DNA from: G025836975 sp040391135
GTDB lineage: Bacteria > Pseudomonadota > Gammaproteobacteria > Burkholderiales > Burkholderiaceae_B
DNA: 64,000 nucleotides
NCBI GenBank assembly: GCA_040391135.1
Contig: JBEBYL010000016.1
Location: 1-64,000, forward strand
Direction: 5' to 3'
Each line of letters opens with the position of its first letter. Position 1 is the first letter of the stretch. The position numbers were made by a program, and so were the translations under genes. This document shows, one piece after another, positions 8,829 to 17,720 of the stretch. A model generated the notes under the pieces. The model searched no databases, was not told the DNA's origin, and saw nothing but the letters and a program-made list of their open reading frames with translations.

Positions 8829-9812
8829 ATGCTCGGATTGGTAAAGCATTCCAAACGGAACCTTCTTGCCGCGTCGCTGGCTTTCGGCGTCCTTGCCGCT
8901 ACAGGGATAGCCCATGCAAAAGAATGGCCCAGCCGTCCCATTACGGTCATCGTGCCTTATCCCGCCGGCGGAGGAGCCGACATCGGCGCGCGCACGTGGG
9001 GAGGTTTGCTGGAAAAGGAACTGGGCGTGCCGGTCAATGTCGTCAACCGTGGAGGCGGCGCGGCCATACCGGGACACACCGCCATTGCCAAGGCCAAGCC
9101 GGACGGCTACACCATAGGCGTGGTCACCAATGACATCAGCTTGTACAAGCCCCAAGGCCTGGCCGAGCTGACCTATGCCGACATGCGCCCGCTGGGGCAG
9201 GCCACACAAATCGCGTCGGCGGTAAATGTGATCAAGGATGCGCCGTACAACACGTTGCAGGACCTGGTCGACGATATCAAGGCCAAGCCGGGGCAGTTGA
9301 AGGCGACCGGCGCCGCTCCCGGTGTGAACTGGCATGTCTCCTTTTTGGGATTGATGCTGGACCTGGGCATAGATCCGGACACGGTCATCTGGGTGCCGAC
9401 CCAGGGCGGAACCGCGGGCCACCTGGACGTGGCTTCCGGCAACTCGACTTTCTCGACGGCATCCATGGCCGAGGCGGCCGCATTGCTGGAGTCCAACAAG
9501 CTCAAGGCGCTGGCGGTAATGACGCCGGAGCGCCTGCCCCGTTTTCCCAATACGCCAACGCTTAAGGAAGCGGCCGGTTCGGATTGGACCTATTCCGTGC
9601 TTCACGGCATAGCCGGTCCGAAAAACCTGCCGGACGATATTGCGGCAAAACTGACCGCCGCCCTGGGCAAAGTCATCCAGAGCGACGAATTCGGCAAAGC
9701 CATGGAATCGCGCGGCATCGACGTCAAATGGCGCGACGACAAGGAATGGAAAGCGCTGCTGGCGAACGATTTGAAGAGCACGTCCGACATCCTCGCCAAG
9801 GTCAAGAAGTAA
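8829..9812 (+). CDS. TTT solute-binding receptor (Bug family)
   Basis: A periplasmic receptor of 327 residues. A signal peptide (KHSKRN, hydrophobic stretch, GIAHA) is followed by the mature start KEWPSRPITVIVPYPAGGGAD, the hallmark of Bug/TctC proteins, and later AKAKPDGYTIG. Bug receptors bind carboxylates, usually through main-chain contacts and water molecules. The frame is open for 51 codons upstream, but AGGAGA before 8829 and the signal peptide fix the start. TctB and TctA genes follow directly, so this is one of three Bug genes here and the only one with its membrane partners. Confidence 0.95.
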   Translation: MLGLVKHSKRNLLAASLAFGVLAATGIAHAKEWPSRPITVIVPYPAGGGADIGARTWGGLLEKELGVPVNVVNRGGGAAIPGHTAIAKAKPDGYTIGVVTNDISLYKPQGLAELTYADMRPLGQATQIASAVNVIKDAPYNTLQDLVDDIKAKPGQLKATGAAPGVNWHVSFLGLMLDLGIDPDTVIWVPTQGGTAGHLDVASGNSTFSTASMAEAAALLESNKLKALAVMTPERLPRFPNTPTLKEAAGSDWTYSVLHGIAGPKNLPDDIAAKLTAALGKVIQSDEFGKAMESRGIDVKWRDDKEWKALLANDLKSTSDILAKVKK

Positions 9813-9848
9813 GACGGTTACCCCGCCCACCAGACATCAGGAAATAGC

Positions 9849-10325
9849 GTGCGACTTAGCGATACTTTGCTCGGGCTGCTGGCCGTTGCATTCGGGCTGG
9901 CCATTTTGTGGCATATCCAAAGCTTCCCCACGATCCCCGGCCACTACTACGGGCCCGCCATGTTCCCCGGCATCGTGGGGTGGGGATTCGTCCTGTTTGG
10001 CGGATTGCTGCTGATACGGGTGGGCCGCCAGGCGGGGTGGCGGCAGAAGCTGGTTTCTTGCGATGACTGGCGCAACAACAGCAAAGGTTCTTTCGCGGCC
10101 GCCATTGTTCTGGCATCCATCCTTGCCTTTATCTATTGGGGCGATACGGTCGGATTCCCTTTGCTTAGCATGCTCACCATGACCGTGCTGTTCCTGTGGT
10201 CCGGCCGCAGGGTGGTTTTTTCCATGAGCCTGGCGCTGATCATCACCCTGGTACTGGATACCTTGTTCAGCAAACTGCTAAGGGTGCCTTTGCCCACCGG
10301 CGTTCTTTCCCAATTTTGGTGGTAG
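9849..10325 (+). CDS. TTT small membrane subunit (TctB family)
   Basis: A 158-residue protein with four predicted membrane segments and the TctB layout: a first segment with LGLLAVAFGLAIL, the loop FPTIPGHYYGPAMFPGIVG, and a C-terminal pair of segments. The start is GTG with AGGAAAT upstream. It lies 36 bases after the receptor and three bases before tctA. TctB is the small, poorly conserved subunit of tripartite tricarboxylate transporters and is required for uptake in studied systems. Confidence 0.9.
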   Translation: MRLSDTLLGLLAVAFGLAILWHIQSFPTIPGHYYGPAMFPGIVGWGFVLFGGLLLIRVGRQAGWRQKLVSCDDWRNNSKGSFAAAIVLASILAFIYWGDTVGFPLLSMLTMTVLFLWSGRRVVFSMSLALIITLVLDTLFSKLLRVPLPTGVLSQFWW

Positions 10326-10328
10326 CCC

Positions 10329-11825
10329 ATGGATTATCTGCTTCCGGCCTTGAACATGGTGTTTCAGCCCGACATATTGTTGGTGCTGCTGCTGTCCTCG
10401 CTATTCGGATTTGTGGTGGGTGTGCTGCCGGGGGTGACGGCAACGATGGCCGTTGCCTTGATGGTTCCACTGACATTCGCCTTGAGCCCTCTTGCCGCCA
10501 TCGCTTCCATCGTTTCGGCGGCAGCGATGGTCATGGCCGCCGGGGATGTCCCCGGAGCCCTATTGCGCATTCCCGGCACGCCGGCCTCGGCCGCCTATGT
10601 CGACGATGCGCATAAGCTGACTTTGCAGGGAAGGGCGGGCTACATCATAGGCATAGGGGCGCTTTGTTCAATGCTGGGCGGAGTGTTTGGTTCAGCCGTT
10701 CTGATATTAGCGGCGCCTATGCTGGCCAACGTTGCACTGAAATTCAGCGTGTTTGAATTCTTCTGGCTTAGCGCCCTGGGATTGAGCTGCGCCATATTCG
10801 TGGCGGGAGACGATACGATCAAGGGAGGCCTGGCCTTGTTGATCGGCCTGATCATCTCGTGCGTCGGCATGGAATATTCGTCGGGCCATCCGCGATTCAC
10901 ATTCGGCAATACCGATCTGCTGGAGGGGGTGTCTTTTATTCCTGCACTGATCGGCATGTTCGCGCTGCCGGAAATCATCCGGTCTTTCCTGCGCACCGGA
11001 AAAGCGGCGAATGCCGCCGGCACCCGGGCGGTGGACGAATGGCGCAATGTGTTTTCTTCCGTCTGGAGCTATGGCAGGGTCGTGCTGCGAAGCTGCGGAC
11101 TGGGTTCGTTCGTCGGCATGTTGCCGGGCGCCAGCGCGGACATCGCGGCATGGATATCAACCGCCATTACGCGGCGGTTTTCGCGCACGCCCGAAAAATG
11201 GGGCAAAGGCCACGTCGAAGGCGTGATCGCGGGCGCCAGCGCCAACAACGCCGCCCTGAGCAGCGCGTGGATTCCGGCGCTGGTGTTTGCCATACCCGGC
11301 GACACCATTACCGCAATCGCCATTGGCGTGCTGTATCTAAAAGGCATGAATCCCGGCCCGGCCGTCTTTATCAACAATGCCGACCTGGTCTATGCCGTAT
11401 TCATTGTTTTCTTCCTGGCCAATCTGCTGCTGTTGCCCTTTGGGTGGCTCGCCATCCGGATTGCCAAGGTCGTTCTGCGCATTCCTCAGAAGCTGATCAT
11501 GCCGGCTCTGCTGATCTTGGCGGTGATAGGCTCATTTGCCATCAACAACGATTTTTCGGGGATATCCGTGATGTTCTGGGTGGGCGTCATGGCCTATATC
11601 CTGGAGGAATGCGGAGTGCCGATTGCGCCGGTTGTGCTGGGGATCGTGCTTGGAACGATCGTGGAGCGCAACCTGATGCAATCGCTGATCAGCACGCAAG
11701 GAGACTTAATGGGATTCTTCGAGCGTCCCTTGTCCGCCATCCTGGGGATTGTCACCTTGCTTGTCTGGTGTTTTCCGCTACTGCGCCGCATCTTCCAAAA
11801 GCAGGCGGCCCGGGCGATTGCCTAG
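10329..11825 (+). CDS. TTT large permease subunit (TctA family)
   Basis: A 498-residue permease with about twelve hydrophobic segments. Diagnostic TctA stretches are GVLPGVTATMAVALMVPLTF near residue 36 and the second, repeated motif GMLPGASADIAAWIS near 261, reflecting the internal duplication of the family; EGVIAGASANNAA near 300 is also typical. It forms the cation-coupled uptake channel with TctB and the Bug receptor. The substrate cannot be named. After the stop come 194 bases without a convincing terminator before the LysR gene. Confidence 0.95.
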   Translation: MDYLLPALNMVFQPDILLVLLLSSLFGFVVGVLPGVTATMAVALMVPLTFALSPLAAIASIVSAAAMVMAAGDVPGALLRIPGTPASAAYVDDAHKLTLQGRAGYIIGIGALCSMLGGVFGSAVLILAAPMLANVALKFSVFEFFWLSALGLSCAIFVAGDDTIKGGLALLIGLIISCVGMEYSSGHPRFTFGNTDLLEGVSFIPALIGMFALPEIIRSFLRTGKAANAAGTRAVDEWRNVFSSVWSYGRVVLRSCGLGSFVGMLPGASADIAAWISTAITRRFSRTPEKWGKGHVEGVIAGASANNAALSSAWIPALVFAIPGDTITAIAIGVLYLKGMNPGPAVFINNADLVYAVFIVFFLANLLLLPFGWLAIRIAKVVLRIPQKLIMPALLILAVIGSFAINNDFSGISVMFWVGVMAYILEECGVPIAPVVLGIVLGTIVERNLMQSLISTQGDLMGFFERPLSAILGIVTLLVWCFPLLRRIFQKQAARAIA

Positions 11826-12019
11826 CCGTACCGGGCATGTGGCGGCGGCTGCGGCATGGCCGCCGGCACCGATTTTGTCGGCTCCGCGCCGGTAAGCCCA
11901 GCATGCATCCGGTCTTTCCGCGCCAAGGGCGAGCGGCGGATTGCGTGGTATAAAACCAGCTTGCTTGTTGACTGCCATAGCGTGTAGAGACTGGTTATAA
12001 GGCTTTATCCGGAGCATTC

Positions 12020-12928
12020 ATGTCGCCCAGAATTCCACCATTAAATCCGTTGCGCACCTTCGAGGTGGCGGCCCGGCACCTCAGCTTTACCCGTGCCGCC
12101 GACGAGCTGTTCGTGACCGCCGCCGCGGTCAGCCATCAAATCAAGGTGCTCGAGAGCAGCCTGGGGGTCAAGCTGTTTTCCCGCATCGGCGGGAACTTGG
12201 TGCTTACCGACGTTGGGCAGGCCTACCTGCCGGCCATCCAGCAAGCCTTCAGGCAGGTGCTCGACGCCACCGATCTTTTGCATAGGCACAAGGACGTTTC
12301 CGTCCTGAAAATCAATGCGTCTCCGACCTTCTCGGTGAAATGGCTGCTGCCTCGCCTGGAGGCCTTCTTTCAGAAGTATCCCGACATTGACCTGAAGCTT
12401 TCCACGTCTCATCACCTGATCGATTTTTCCCGGGAGGATCTGGATCTGGTCATCCGCTACGGACAGGGAAATTATCCGGGGATGAGATCCGAGCGATGCT
12501 TTTCAGTCGAGGTTGTGCCGGTGTGCAGCCCGAAGCTGCTGCGCGACCGGCCCAAGCTGCGGCATCCCTCGGATCTGCAAAATTACCCGTTGCTGCACGA
12601 CGGCAGCGATAGCACCCATCCCGATTGGCGCAGCTGGTTCGATAACATCGACTGCCACGATGTGGACACATCGCGTGGGCCTACCTTCTGGCCCAGCCAC
12701 TTGGTCATCGACGCCGCCATCGACGGCCTGGGCGTGGCCTTGGTCAAGCGCGCCTGGATCGAACAGGATCTGGCCAGCGGCCGATTGGTGCAATTGTTCG
12801 ATATCAGCATGCCGGTCAATTACGCGTATTACATCAGCTATCCAGAGGCCCGCTCGGAATCGCCCGCGATTCGCAGCTTTGTCGACTGGGTACAGTCGCA
12901 GGCCCGCCAGACTGTGCCAACCGAATAG
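12020..12928 (+). CDS. LysR-family regulator, GcvA-like
   Basis: A 302-residue LysR-type regulator. The N-terminal helix-turn-helix (LRTFEVAARHLSFTRAADELFVTAAAVSHQIKVLE) has the wording typical of the GcvA/AmpR subgroup, and the C-terminal effector domain follows, including LRHPSDLQNYPLLH. GGAG lies just before the ATG. It reads in the same direction as the TTT genes and converges on the CoA-transferase gene. It may regulate either neighbouring cluster; a direct role in glycine cleavage is not suggested by the context. Confidence 0.9.
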   Translation: MSPRIPPLNPLRTFEVAARHLSFTRAADELFVTAAAVSHQIKVLESSLGVKLFSRIGGNLVLTDVGQAYLPAIQQAFRQVLDATDLLHRHKDVSVLKINASPTFSVKWLLPRLEAFFQKYPDIDLKLSTSHHLIDFSREDLDLVIRYGQGNYPGMRSERCFSVEVVPVCSPKLLRDRPKLRHPSDLQNYPLLHDGSDSTHPDWRSWFDNIDCHDVDTSRGPTFWPSHLVIDAAIDGLGVALVKRAWIEQDLASGRLVQLFDISMPVNYAYYISYPEARSESPAIRSFVDWVQSQARQTVPTE

Positions 12929-12929
12929 C

Positions 12930-12955
12930 CGAATAGCCGCCATGCGGCGGCTATT
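12930..12955. terminator. Convergent hairpin between LysR and CoA-transferase genes
   Basis: GAATAGCCGCC pairs with GGCGGCTATTC, an 11-bp perfect stem with a four-base ATGC loop, in the 37-bp gap between two convergent genes. It could stop transcription from both sides. The T-run on the plus strand is 15 bases further on. Confidence 0.6.
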
Positions 12956-12965
12956 CCATGCCTGG

Positions 12966-14162
12966 CTATTTTTGAAATGCGCCCAGGGCCGCAAGCCTGT
13001 CGAACTGTTCGGGATCCAGTCCCGACTCAAGCAGGACCTCACGGGTGTGCTGGCCCAGCAGCGGGGGCGCATGGCGCACTTTTTGGGGAGTCCGGCTGAG
13101 CTTGACGGGGAAACCCAGGGTATTGATGGTTCCCTCGACAGGGTGCTCGATCGGCAATACCATTTGCCGCGCCTGGGCTTGTTCGCTGGTGGTGGCCTCC
13201 TGGTAGTCCAGGATGGGCGCGGTCGGCACGCCGGCCTTCTGAATGATGTCCACCCATTCTTCCGCCGTCTTGGTGGAAAAAATGGCTTCGAGGCTTTCGA
13301 TGAGCGGGGCCAGGTTCTTGATGCGGTCGGCGTTGGTGGCATAGCGCTCGTCGTCCAGCAGCGTATCGGCGCCGATGGCGCGGCATAGCGCGGTCCAGAG
13401 CTTCTGATTGGCCGCGCCAATAACGAAATACCTGTCGCTGGCCTTGACCGCCTGATAGGGGGCGCTCATGCGGTTGGCGCTGCCTATGGGGGTGGGCAGT
13501 GTCTTGGTGCCCCAGTATTCCGTGGTTTCCCAGACGGACAAGCCTAGCGCCGTTTCGAACAGCGATGCATCGACGTATTGGCCCAGGCCGCTGCTGTGCC
13601 TGCCCATCAGGGCGCTGAGTATGCCGTATGCACAGAACAGGCCCGCGCCCAGATCGGCCAGAGGTATGGCGGATTTCACAGGCAAGCCGCCGGGATGGCC
13701 CATTACGCTCATTACGCCCGAAGTGGCCTGGGCGATCAGGTCCAGGCCGGGACGGGATGTCCAGGGCCCGGTCTGGCCAAAGCCCGAGATGCTCGCGTAC
13801 ACCAGTCGGGGATTGATCTCTTTCAACGTTTCATAATCGATCTTCAGTCGCTTGGCGACCCCGGGCCGGCTGTTCTCGACCAGGACGTCAGCGGTTTTGA
13901 CCAGCTCGTAGAAGGCCTCGAGGCCGGATTCGGACTTGAGGTTGATCTCGACGCTGCGCTTGTTGCGGTTCAGCGCCAAAAAGCCGCCGCTATCGTTGCC
14001 CTTCAGCTTGAATCCCATGGCCTTGCGGGTTTGGTCGCCGACGCCGGGGGGTTCGACCTTGATGACGTCCGCTCCCATATCGCCAAGCAGCATGCAGCAG
14101 AAAGGGCCGGCCATGATCTGGCTGACGTCAAGAACGCGGATATTGGAGAGAGGTAGATCCAT
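12966..14162 (-). CDS. Family III (CaiB/BaiF) CoA-transferase
   Basis: A 398-residue protein of normal length. It opens with LSNIRVLDVSQIMAGPFCCMLLGDMGAD and KVEPPG, followed by GFGQTGP near residue 127. Asp170 in IPLADLGAG matches the catalytic Asp169 of formyl-CoA transferase, which forms the acyl-enzyme anhydride. It moves CoA between carboxylic acids. It is the last gene of a minus-strand unit lldD-like / crotonase / CoA-transferase, so it probably activates a hydroxy- or oxo-acid for the crotonase; succinyl-CoA is a common donor in this group. The acceptor is unknown. Confidence 0.9.
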   Translation of the reverse strand: MDLPLSNIRVLDVSQIMAGPFCCMLLGDMGADVIKVEPPGVGDQTRKAMGFKLKGNDSGGFLALNRNKRSVEINLKSESGLEAFYELVKTADVLVENSRPGVAKRLKIDYETLKEINPRLVYASISGFGQTGPWTSRPGLDLIAQATSGVMSVMGHPGGLPVKSAIPLADLGAGLFCAYGILSALMGRHSSGLGQYVDASLFETALGLSVWETTEYWGTKTLPTPIGSANRMSAPYQAVKASDRYFVIGAANQKLWTALCRAIGADTLLDDERYATNADRIKNLAPLIESLEAIFSTKTAEEWVDIIQKAGVPTAPILDYQEATTSEQAQARQMVLPIEHPVEGTINTLGFPVKLSRTPQKVRHAPPLLGQHTREVLLESGLDPEQFDRLAALGAFQK

Positions 14163-14204
14163 AATGACTCATGAAGAAATGGGTTGGGGCGGGAAGCGGA
14201 CGAC

Positions 14205-14984
14205 TCAGCGCCCTGTGAATTTCGGTTTTTCCTTATTCAGGAAGGCCTGGTAGCCGATCCGGAAGTCTTCGGTATCGAAGCAGTCGTAGGACTCTTTCCA
14301 TTCCTCTGGCGTGATCGCCGCGGGATCCAGCAGGCGGCGGCTGAATTTCTTGTGCCACCGGTTCACCAGCGGCGCGCGTTCGGCGATGGTATTGGCGATT
14401 TCCATGACCGCGTCGTCCAGGCTTTCATCCGGGTAGATGCGATTGATCAGGCGCTTGTCCAAGGCTTCGTCAGCGTCGAATACCCGGCCTTCCAGCACGA
14501 TTTCCATGGCAATGGCCGGGCCCACCAGGCGCATCAATCCGCGCATTTCTCCGTAGGACAGGACCAGGCCCAGCTTGTTCACGGGCACGCCGAAGCGGCC
14601 CGACGCATTGCTGTAGCGCAAATCGCACACCGAAGCCAGTTCCAGGCCGCCGCCAACACACACGCCTGTGATCATGGCAATGGTGGGATGCCGGCAATTG
14701 GCCAGGGCATCCATGGCGGATTGCGTGACCAGACCGTAGGCGTATGCCTGCTCGGAGTTCTGGCGCCGCGTGGTGAACTCGGAAATATCTGCGCCAGCAG
14801 AAAATGCGCGGCCGCCGGCGCCGCGCAGGACGATGCAGCGAACTTCATCGTCGTCCGACAGGGCGCGCAAGGCCTGGTCCAGTTGAATCCAGCCGTCGTA
14901 GTCGAGCGAATTCATTTTCTCCGGACGGTTCAGCACGATCGTGGCGACGTGATCCTTCTTTGTTAGCTGTATGGTGTTGGTCAT
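14205..14984 (-). CDS. Enoyl-CoA hydratase/isomerase (crotonase) family protein, one catalytic Glu missing
   Basis: A 259-residue crotonase. The oxyanion-hole segments AFSAGADISEF (61-70) and GVCVGGGLELA (108-117) are intact. By alignment by eye to rat enoyl-CoA hydratase, Glu115 matches Glu144, but the position of Glu164 is Val135 (FGVPV instead of the usual xxPE). Loss of this residue is common in crotonases that isomerise, hydrolyse or decarboxylate rather than hydrate. AGGA precedes the ATG. The gene lies 42 bases upstream of the CoA-transferase gene, so the two probably act in sequence on one CoA thioester. Confidence 0.88.
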   Translation of the reverse strand: MTNTIQLTKKDHVATIVLNRPEKMNSLDYDGWIQLDQALRALSDDDEVRCIVLRGAGGRAFSAGADISEFTTRRQNSEQAYAYGLVTQSAMDALANCRHPTIAMITGVCVGGGLELASVCDLRYSNASGRFGVPVNKLGLVLSYGEMRGLMRLVGPAIAMEIVLEGRVFDADEALDKRLINRIYPDESLDDAVMEIANTIAERAPLVNRWHKKFSRRLLDPAAITPEEWKESYDCFDTEDFRIGYQAFLNKEKPKFTGR

Positions 14985-15073
14985 GGTGTTCCTATCCTGT
15001 GTCAGTATTGATTAACAAGGGCATGTGGCTTTGGCGCCCGGGGCCGCGGACGCCAAAGCCCCGTGGGCCGGAT

Positions 15074-16237
15074 TCAGTGTTCGCGGGGAAAGTACCGTGG
15101 GTTTTCAAGGCAGGTTTCGTCCACCTCGGACAAGTCCCGGATGCCCATCAAGGCCATGCTGACTTCCAGCTCGTTCTTGAGGATCGTGAAGAGCGTATCG
15201 AGGCCGGCGGGGCCCGCGGCCGACAAGGCATACAGATAGGGCCTGCCCACCATGCACAGATCGGCTCCCAGTGCGAGCGCCCGGATGATGTCCTGGCCGC
15301 TGCGAATGCCGCCATCCAGCAGGACGGGAGCCTGCCGGTTCACGGCTGTTGCCACGGAGCGCAGGCTGGATATGGTGGAGCGTGCGCCGTCGAGCTGCCG
15401 GCCGCCGTGGTTGGACACAATGACGGCGTCGCAGCCATGGTCGATTGCATGGCGGGCGTCTTCCGCGTTCAGGACGCCCTTGGCGATAAGCTTGCCTTTC
15501 CAGAGCTTTCGTATCCAGGCCACATCGTCCCAGCTAAGCGAAGCATCGTATTGCGAGGCGCACCATTGGGCCAGGCCCATCAGTTTCGAGTTTTCCGCCG
15601 AAGCCATGCCCGCCAGGTTTCCGAAAGACTTGCTTTTGGCGAACATTTGCCGTCTCCACCATCCGTGGCGCAGCATCATGTCGAACAGGCCGCGGCCGGT
15701 GAAGCGCAACGGAACGCTCAAGCCATTCTTGATGTCGCGGTGGCGCTGCCCCGAAATCGGCAGGTCGACGGTCAAGACGAGCGCGCTGCAATGCGCCGCC
15801 GCCGCGCGTTCGATCAGCGATTCGGTAAAGGCGCGGTCCTTCATGATGTAGAGCTGGAACCAGAAGGGATAGTCGGTACTGGCGCGCAATTGCTCGAGCG
15901 AGCAGATCGAAAGCGTGCTCAGGGTGTACGGAATGTTCCATTTTTCCGCCGCCGCCAGCGCGACCACTTCTCCTTCGGGGTAATAAAGGCCGGCCATGCC
16001 CGTGGGCGCAATGCCGACAGGCAGCGCATAGGATTGGCCCAGGACCGATCTGCCGAGGCGTTTGCCCGATGTGTCGACCATGACGCGCTGCCGCAATTGC
16101 AGGGCGTCGAAGTCCGTTTCGTTGCGGCGCAAGGTCTGTTCATCGTAAGAGCCGCCATCCACATAGTCGAACAGCATGCGTGGAAGAATTTTTTTTGAAC
16201 GTTGCCGCAGATCTTCGATGTTGGTGATGATGCTCAT
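15074..16237 (-). CDS. FMN-dependent alpha-hydroxy-acid oxidase/dehydrogenase (LldD/mandelate dehydrogenase type)
   Basis: A 387-residue FMN TIM-barrel enzyme. The active-site signature SNHGGRQLDG includes His277, the catalytic base. Tyr130 in FQLYIMKDR, the FMN-binding PVGIAPTGMAGL near 73 and the Arg of DGGIRSGQD near 310 are present. Members oxidise L-2-hydroxy acids (lactate, glycolate, mandelate) to 2-oxo acids. It is the promoter-proximal gene of the unit with the crotonase and CoA-transferase, and a Bug receptor gene starts 334 bases away on the other strand. The start has no strong Shine-Dalgarno, but the N-terminus fits the family. Confidence 0.9.
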   Translation of the reverse strand: MSIITNIEDLRQRSKKILPRMLFDYVDGGSYDEQTLRRNETDFDALQLRQRVMVDTSGKRLGRSVLGQSYALPVGIAPTGMAGLYYPEGEVVALAAAEKWNIPYTLSTLSICSLEQLRASTDYPFWFQLYIMKDRAFTESLIERAAAAHCSALVLTVDLPISGQRHRDIKNGLSVPLRFTGRGLFDMMLRHGWWRRQMFAKSKSFGNLAGMASAENSKLMGLAQWCASQYDASLSWDDVAWIRKLWKGKLIAKGVLNAEDARHAIDHGCDAVIVSNHGGRQLDGARSTISSLRSVATAVNRQAPVLLDGGIRSGQDIIRALALGADLCMVGRPYLYALSAAGPAGLDTLFTILKNELEVSMALMGIRDLSEVDETCLENPRYFPREH

Positions 16238-16571
16238 GACTATTGCCCGCTGACACCTTCGGGGGCTTGCTTGCCCTTATGTCCGCCGCCGCTTGAAAGA
16301 CACCAAGGCAGGCCGCGATCGAGGTTGATTTGCAAACAGTCTACAAGAGGCCCCGTAGCCGATCAAACGACATTTTCTTGTGTGCGCAGGTAGAAAAACT
16401 AGCCTGCGGCGCGGTGCCGGAATGCGTTTCATGGCATTACCTTTTCTTGTTCCTGACCATAGAAAAAATCATTTGGTCGCCGGGGAGCCCACTTGTACAC
16501 TCGTCGTGTCATGCCATTCCGTGATCAATTCAAAAAGCGGATTTCAAAGAGAAAATCCAGGAGACAATTCC
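16238..16571. other. 334-bp divergent intergenic region, no gene seen
   Basis: This gap separates the minus-strand hydroxy-acid oxidase unit from the plus-strand Bug gene and should hold both promoters. The one clear structure is CGCAGG (16385-16390) mirrored by CCTGCG (16403-16408) around an A-rich 12-base spacer, an operator candidate. Two short open frames in it (near 16202-16393 and 16330-16524) have no ribosome-binding site or recognisable sequence and I do not accept them. Confidence 0.5.
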
Positions 16572-17558
16572 ATGATTAAAAGCATTGCCTTTCACCGGGG
16601 CCTGCTGTGCAGCAGCATGGCGATCGCGCTTGCCTTTGCCGCGCCTTCCCTGGCCGCGGACAACTATCCGAGCAAGCCGATACGCATTTTGGTGGGAGCT
16701 TCCGCAGGGGGCGGGACAGACATTCTGGCCAGAATGTTTGCCGATAAGTTCAGCCAGGCGCTGAAACAATCGGTGATAGTCGAGAATCGCCCCGGCGCCT
16801 CTCAAACCATTGCGGCCGACAACACCGCGCGCGCGCCGAAAGATGGCTATACCTTGCTTGCCGCGACCAACACCAACCAGGCCATTGCCCCGCATATACT
16901 CAAGTTGTCCTATGACCCGCTCAAGGACATCAATGCGGTCGGCTTGATTGCCAAGGTTCCGCACGTTCTGGTGGTGGGCAAAGACTCGCCATACAAATCG
17001 GTGAAGGATGTCATCGAGGCCATGAAGGCCAACCCCGGCCAGTTGACGTATGGTTCATCGGGCATCGGCAGCACGCAGCACATTGCGGGAGTGGCTTTCG
17101 GGCTGGCGGTGGGCGCCGAGGCGACCCATGTGCCATACAAAGGCAGCTCGCAGGCGCATATAGATATCATTTCCGGCGAGGTTTCGATGATGTTCGACAC
17201 CAGTTCTTCCTCCATGGCTCAGATTCGCAGCGGCGGCTTGCGTGCGTTGGCCGTGCTGTCGCCTAAACGCTCCGTCCAGTTGCCCGACGTCCCGACCTTG
17301 GCCGAAAGCGGGGTAAGCGGGGCCGATATGTACACCTGGTACGGTATGTTCGTTACCGGCGGCACCGATCCAAAAACCATAGAACTGCTCAACAAGACCT
17401 TGAATCAGACCTTGGCGCTGCCGGATGTGCGGGAACGCCTGTTGAGCCTGGGGGGCGAGATAACGCCGATAAGCGCGGCGGAAATGGCCGAGATGAATCG
17501 TGAAGAATACGAGCGTTTTGGAAAATTGATCAAAAAGGCGAATCTGAAGGCGCAATAA
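16572..17558 (+). CDS. Orphan TTT solute-binding receptor (Bug family)
   Basis: A 328-residue periplasmic receptor. The signal peptide runs from MIKSIAFHRG to FAAPSLAA, then DNYPSKPIRILVGASAGGGTD opens the Bug domain; RAPKDGYTLLAATNTN and QLPDVPTLAESGV are typical later segments. AGGAGA sits before 16572, so the 64 open codons upstream are not part of the gene. There is no TctA/TctB gene beside it, as is usual for the many orphan Bug genes of Alcaligenaceae. The divergent lldD/crotonase/CoA-transferase unit is the likely partner, so the ligand may be a hydroxy acid. Confidence 0.94.
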   Translation: MIKSIAFHRGLLCSSMAIALAFAAPSLAADNYPSKPIRILVGASAGGGTDILARMFADKFSQALKQSVIVENRPGASQTIAADNTARAPKDGYTLLAATNTNQAIAPHILKLSYDPLKDINAVGLIAKVPHVLVVGKDSPYKSVKDVIEAMKANPGQLTYGSSGIGSTQHIAGVAFGLAVGAEATHVPYKGSSQAHIDIISGEVSMMFDTSSSSMAQIRSGGLRALAVLSPKRSVQLPDVPTLAESGVSGADMYTWYGMFVTGGTDPKTIELLNKTLNQTLALPDVRERLLSLGGEITPISAAEMAEMNREEYERFGKLIKKANLKAQ

Positions 17559-17647
17559 GCAGGGTGCTCCAGCCGGAAATATTCGCGGTCGGGCCTGTTG
17601 GCTGGGCCGATCGCGGATAGGCCACTGAAAATATCCAGCAGCAACAC

Positions 17648-17681
17648 GCAAAGCGGCGGCCGGCAGGCCGCCGCTTTGCGT
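17648..17681 (+). terminator. Strong hairpin after Bug gene
   Basis: CGCAAAGCGGCGGCC (17648-17662) pairs perfectly with GGCCGCCGCTTTGCG (17667-17681) around a GGCA loop, a 15-bp stem about 90 bases after the Bug stop. Only a weak T-rich tail follows. It probably terminates the Bug transcript and separates it from ynfA. Confidence 0.65.
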
Positions 17682-17720
17682 TATCGTTCCACCTGAATCA
17701 TTGTTCCCCGGGAGCCCGCG

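Noticed and set aside
16202..16524. Two small open frames in the gap before the orphan Bug gene
   Set aside because: No Shine-Dalgarno, odd composition, and they fill a region that should hold two divergent promoters.
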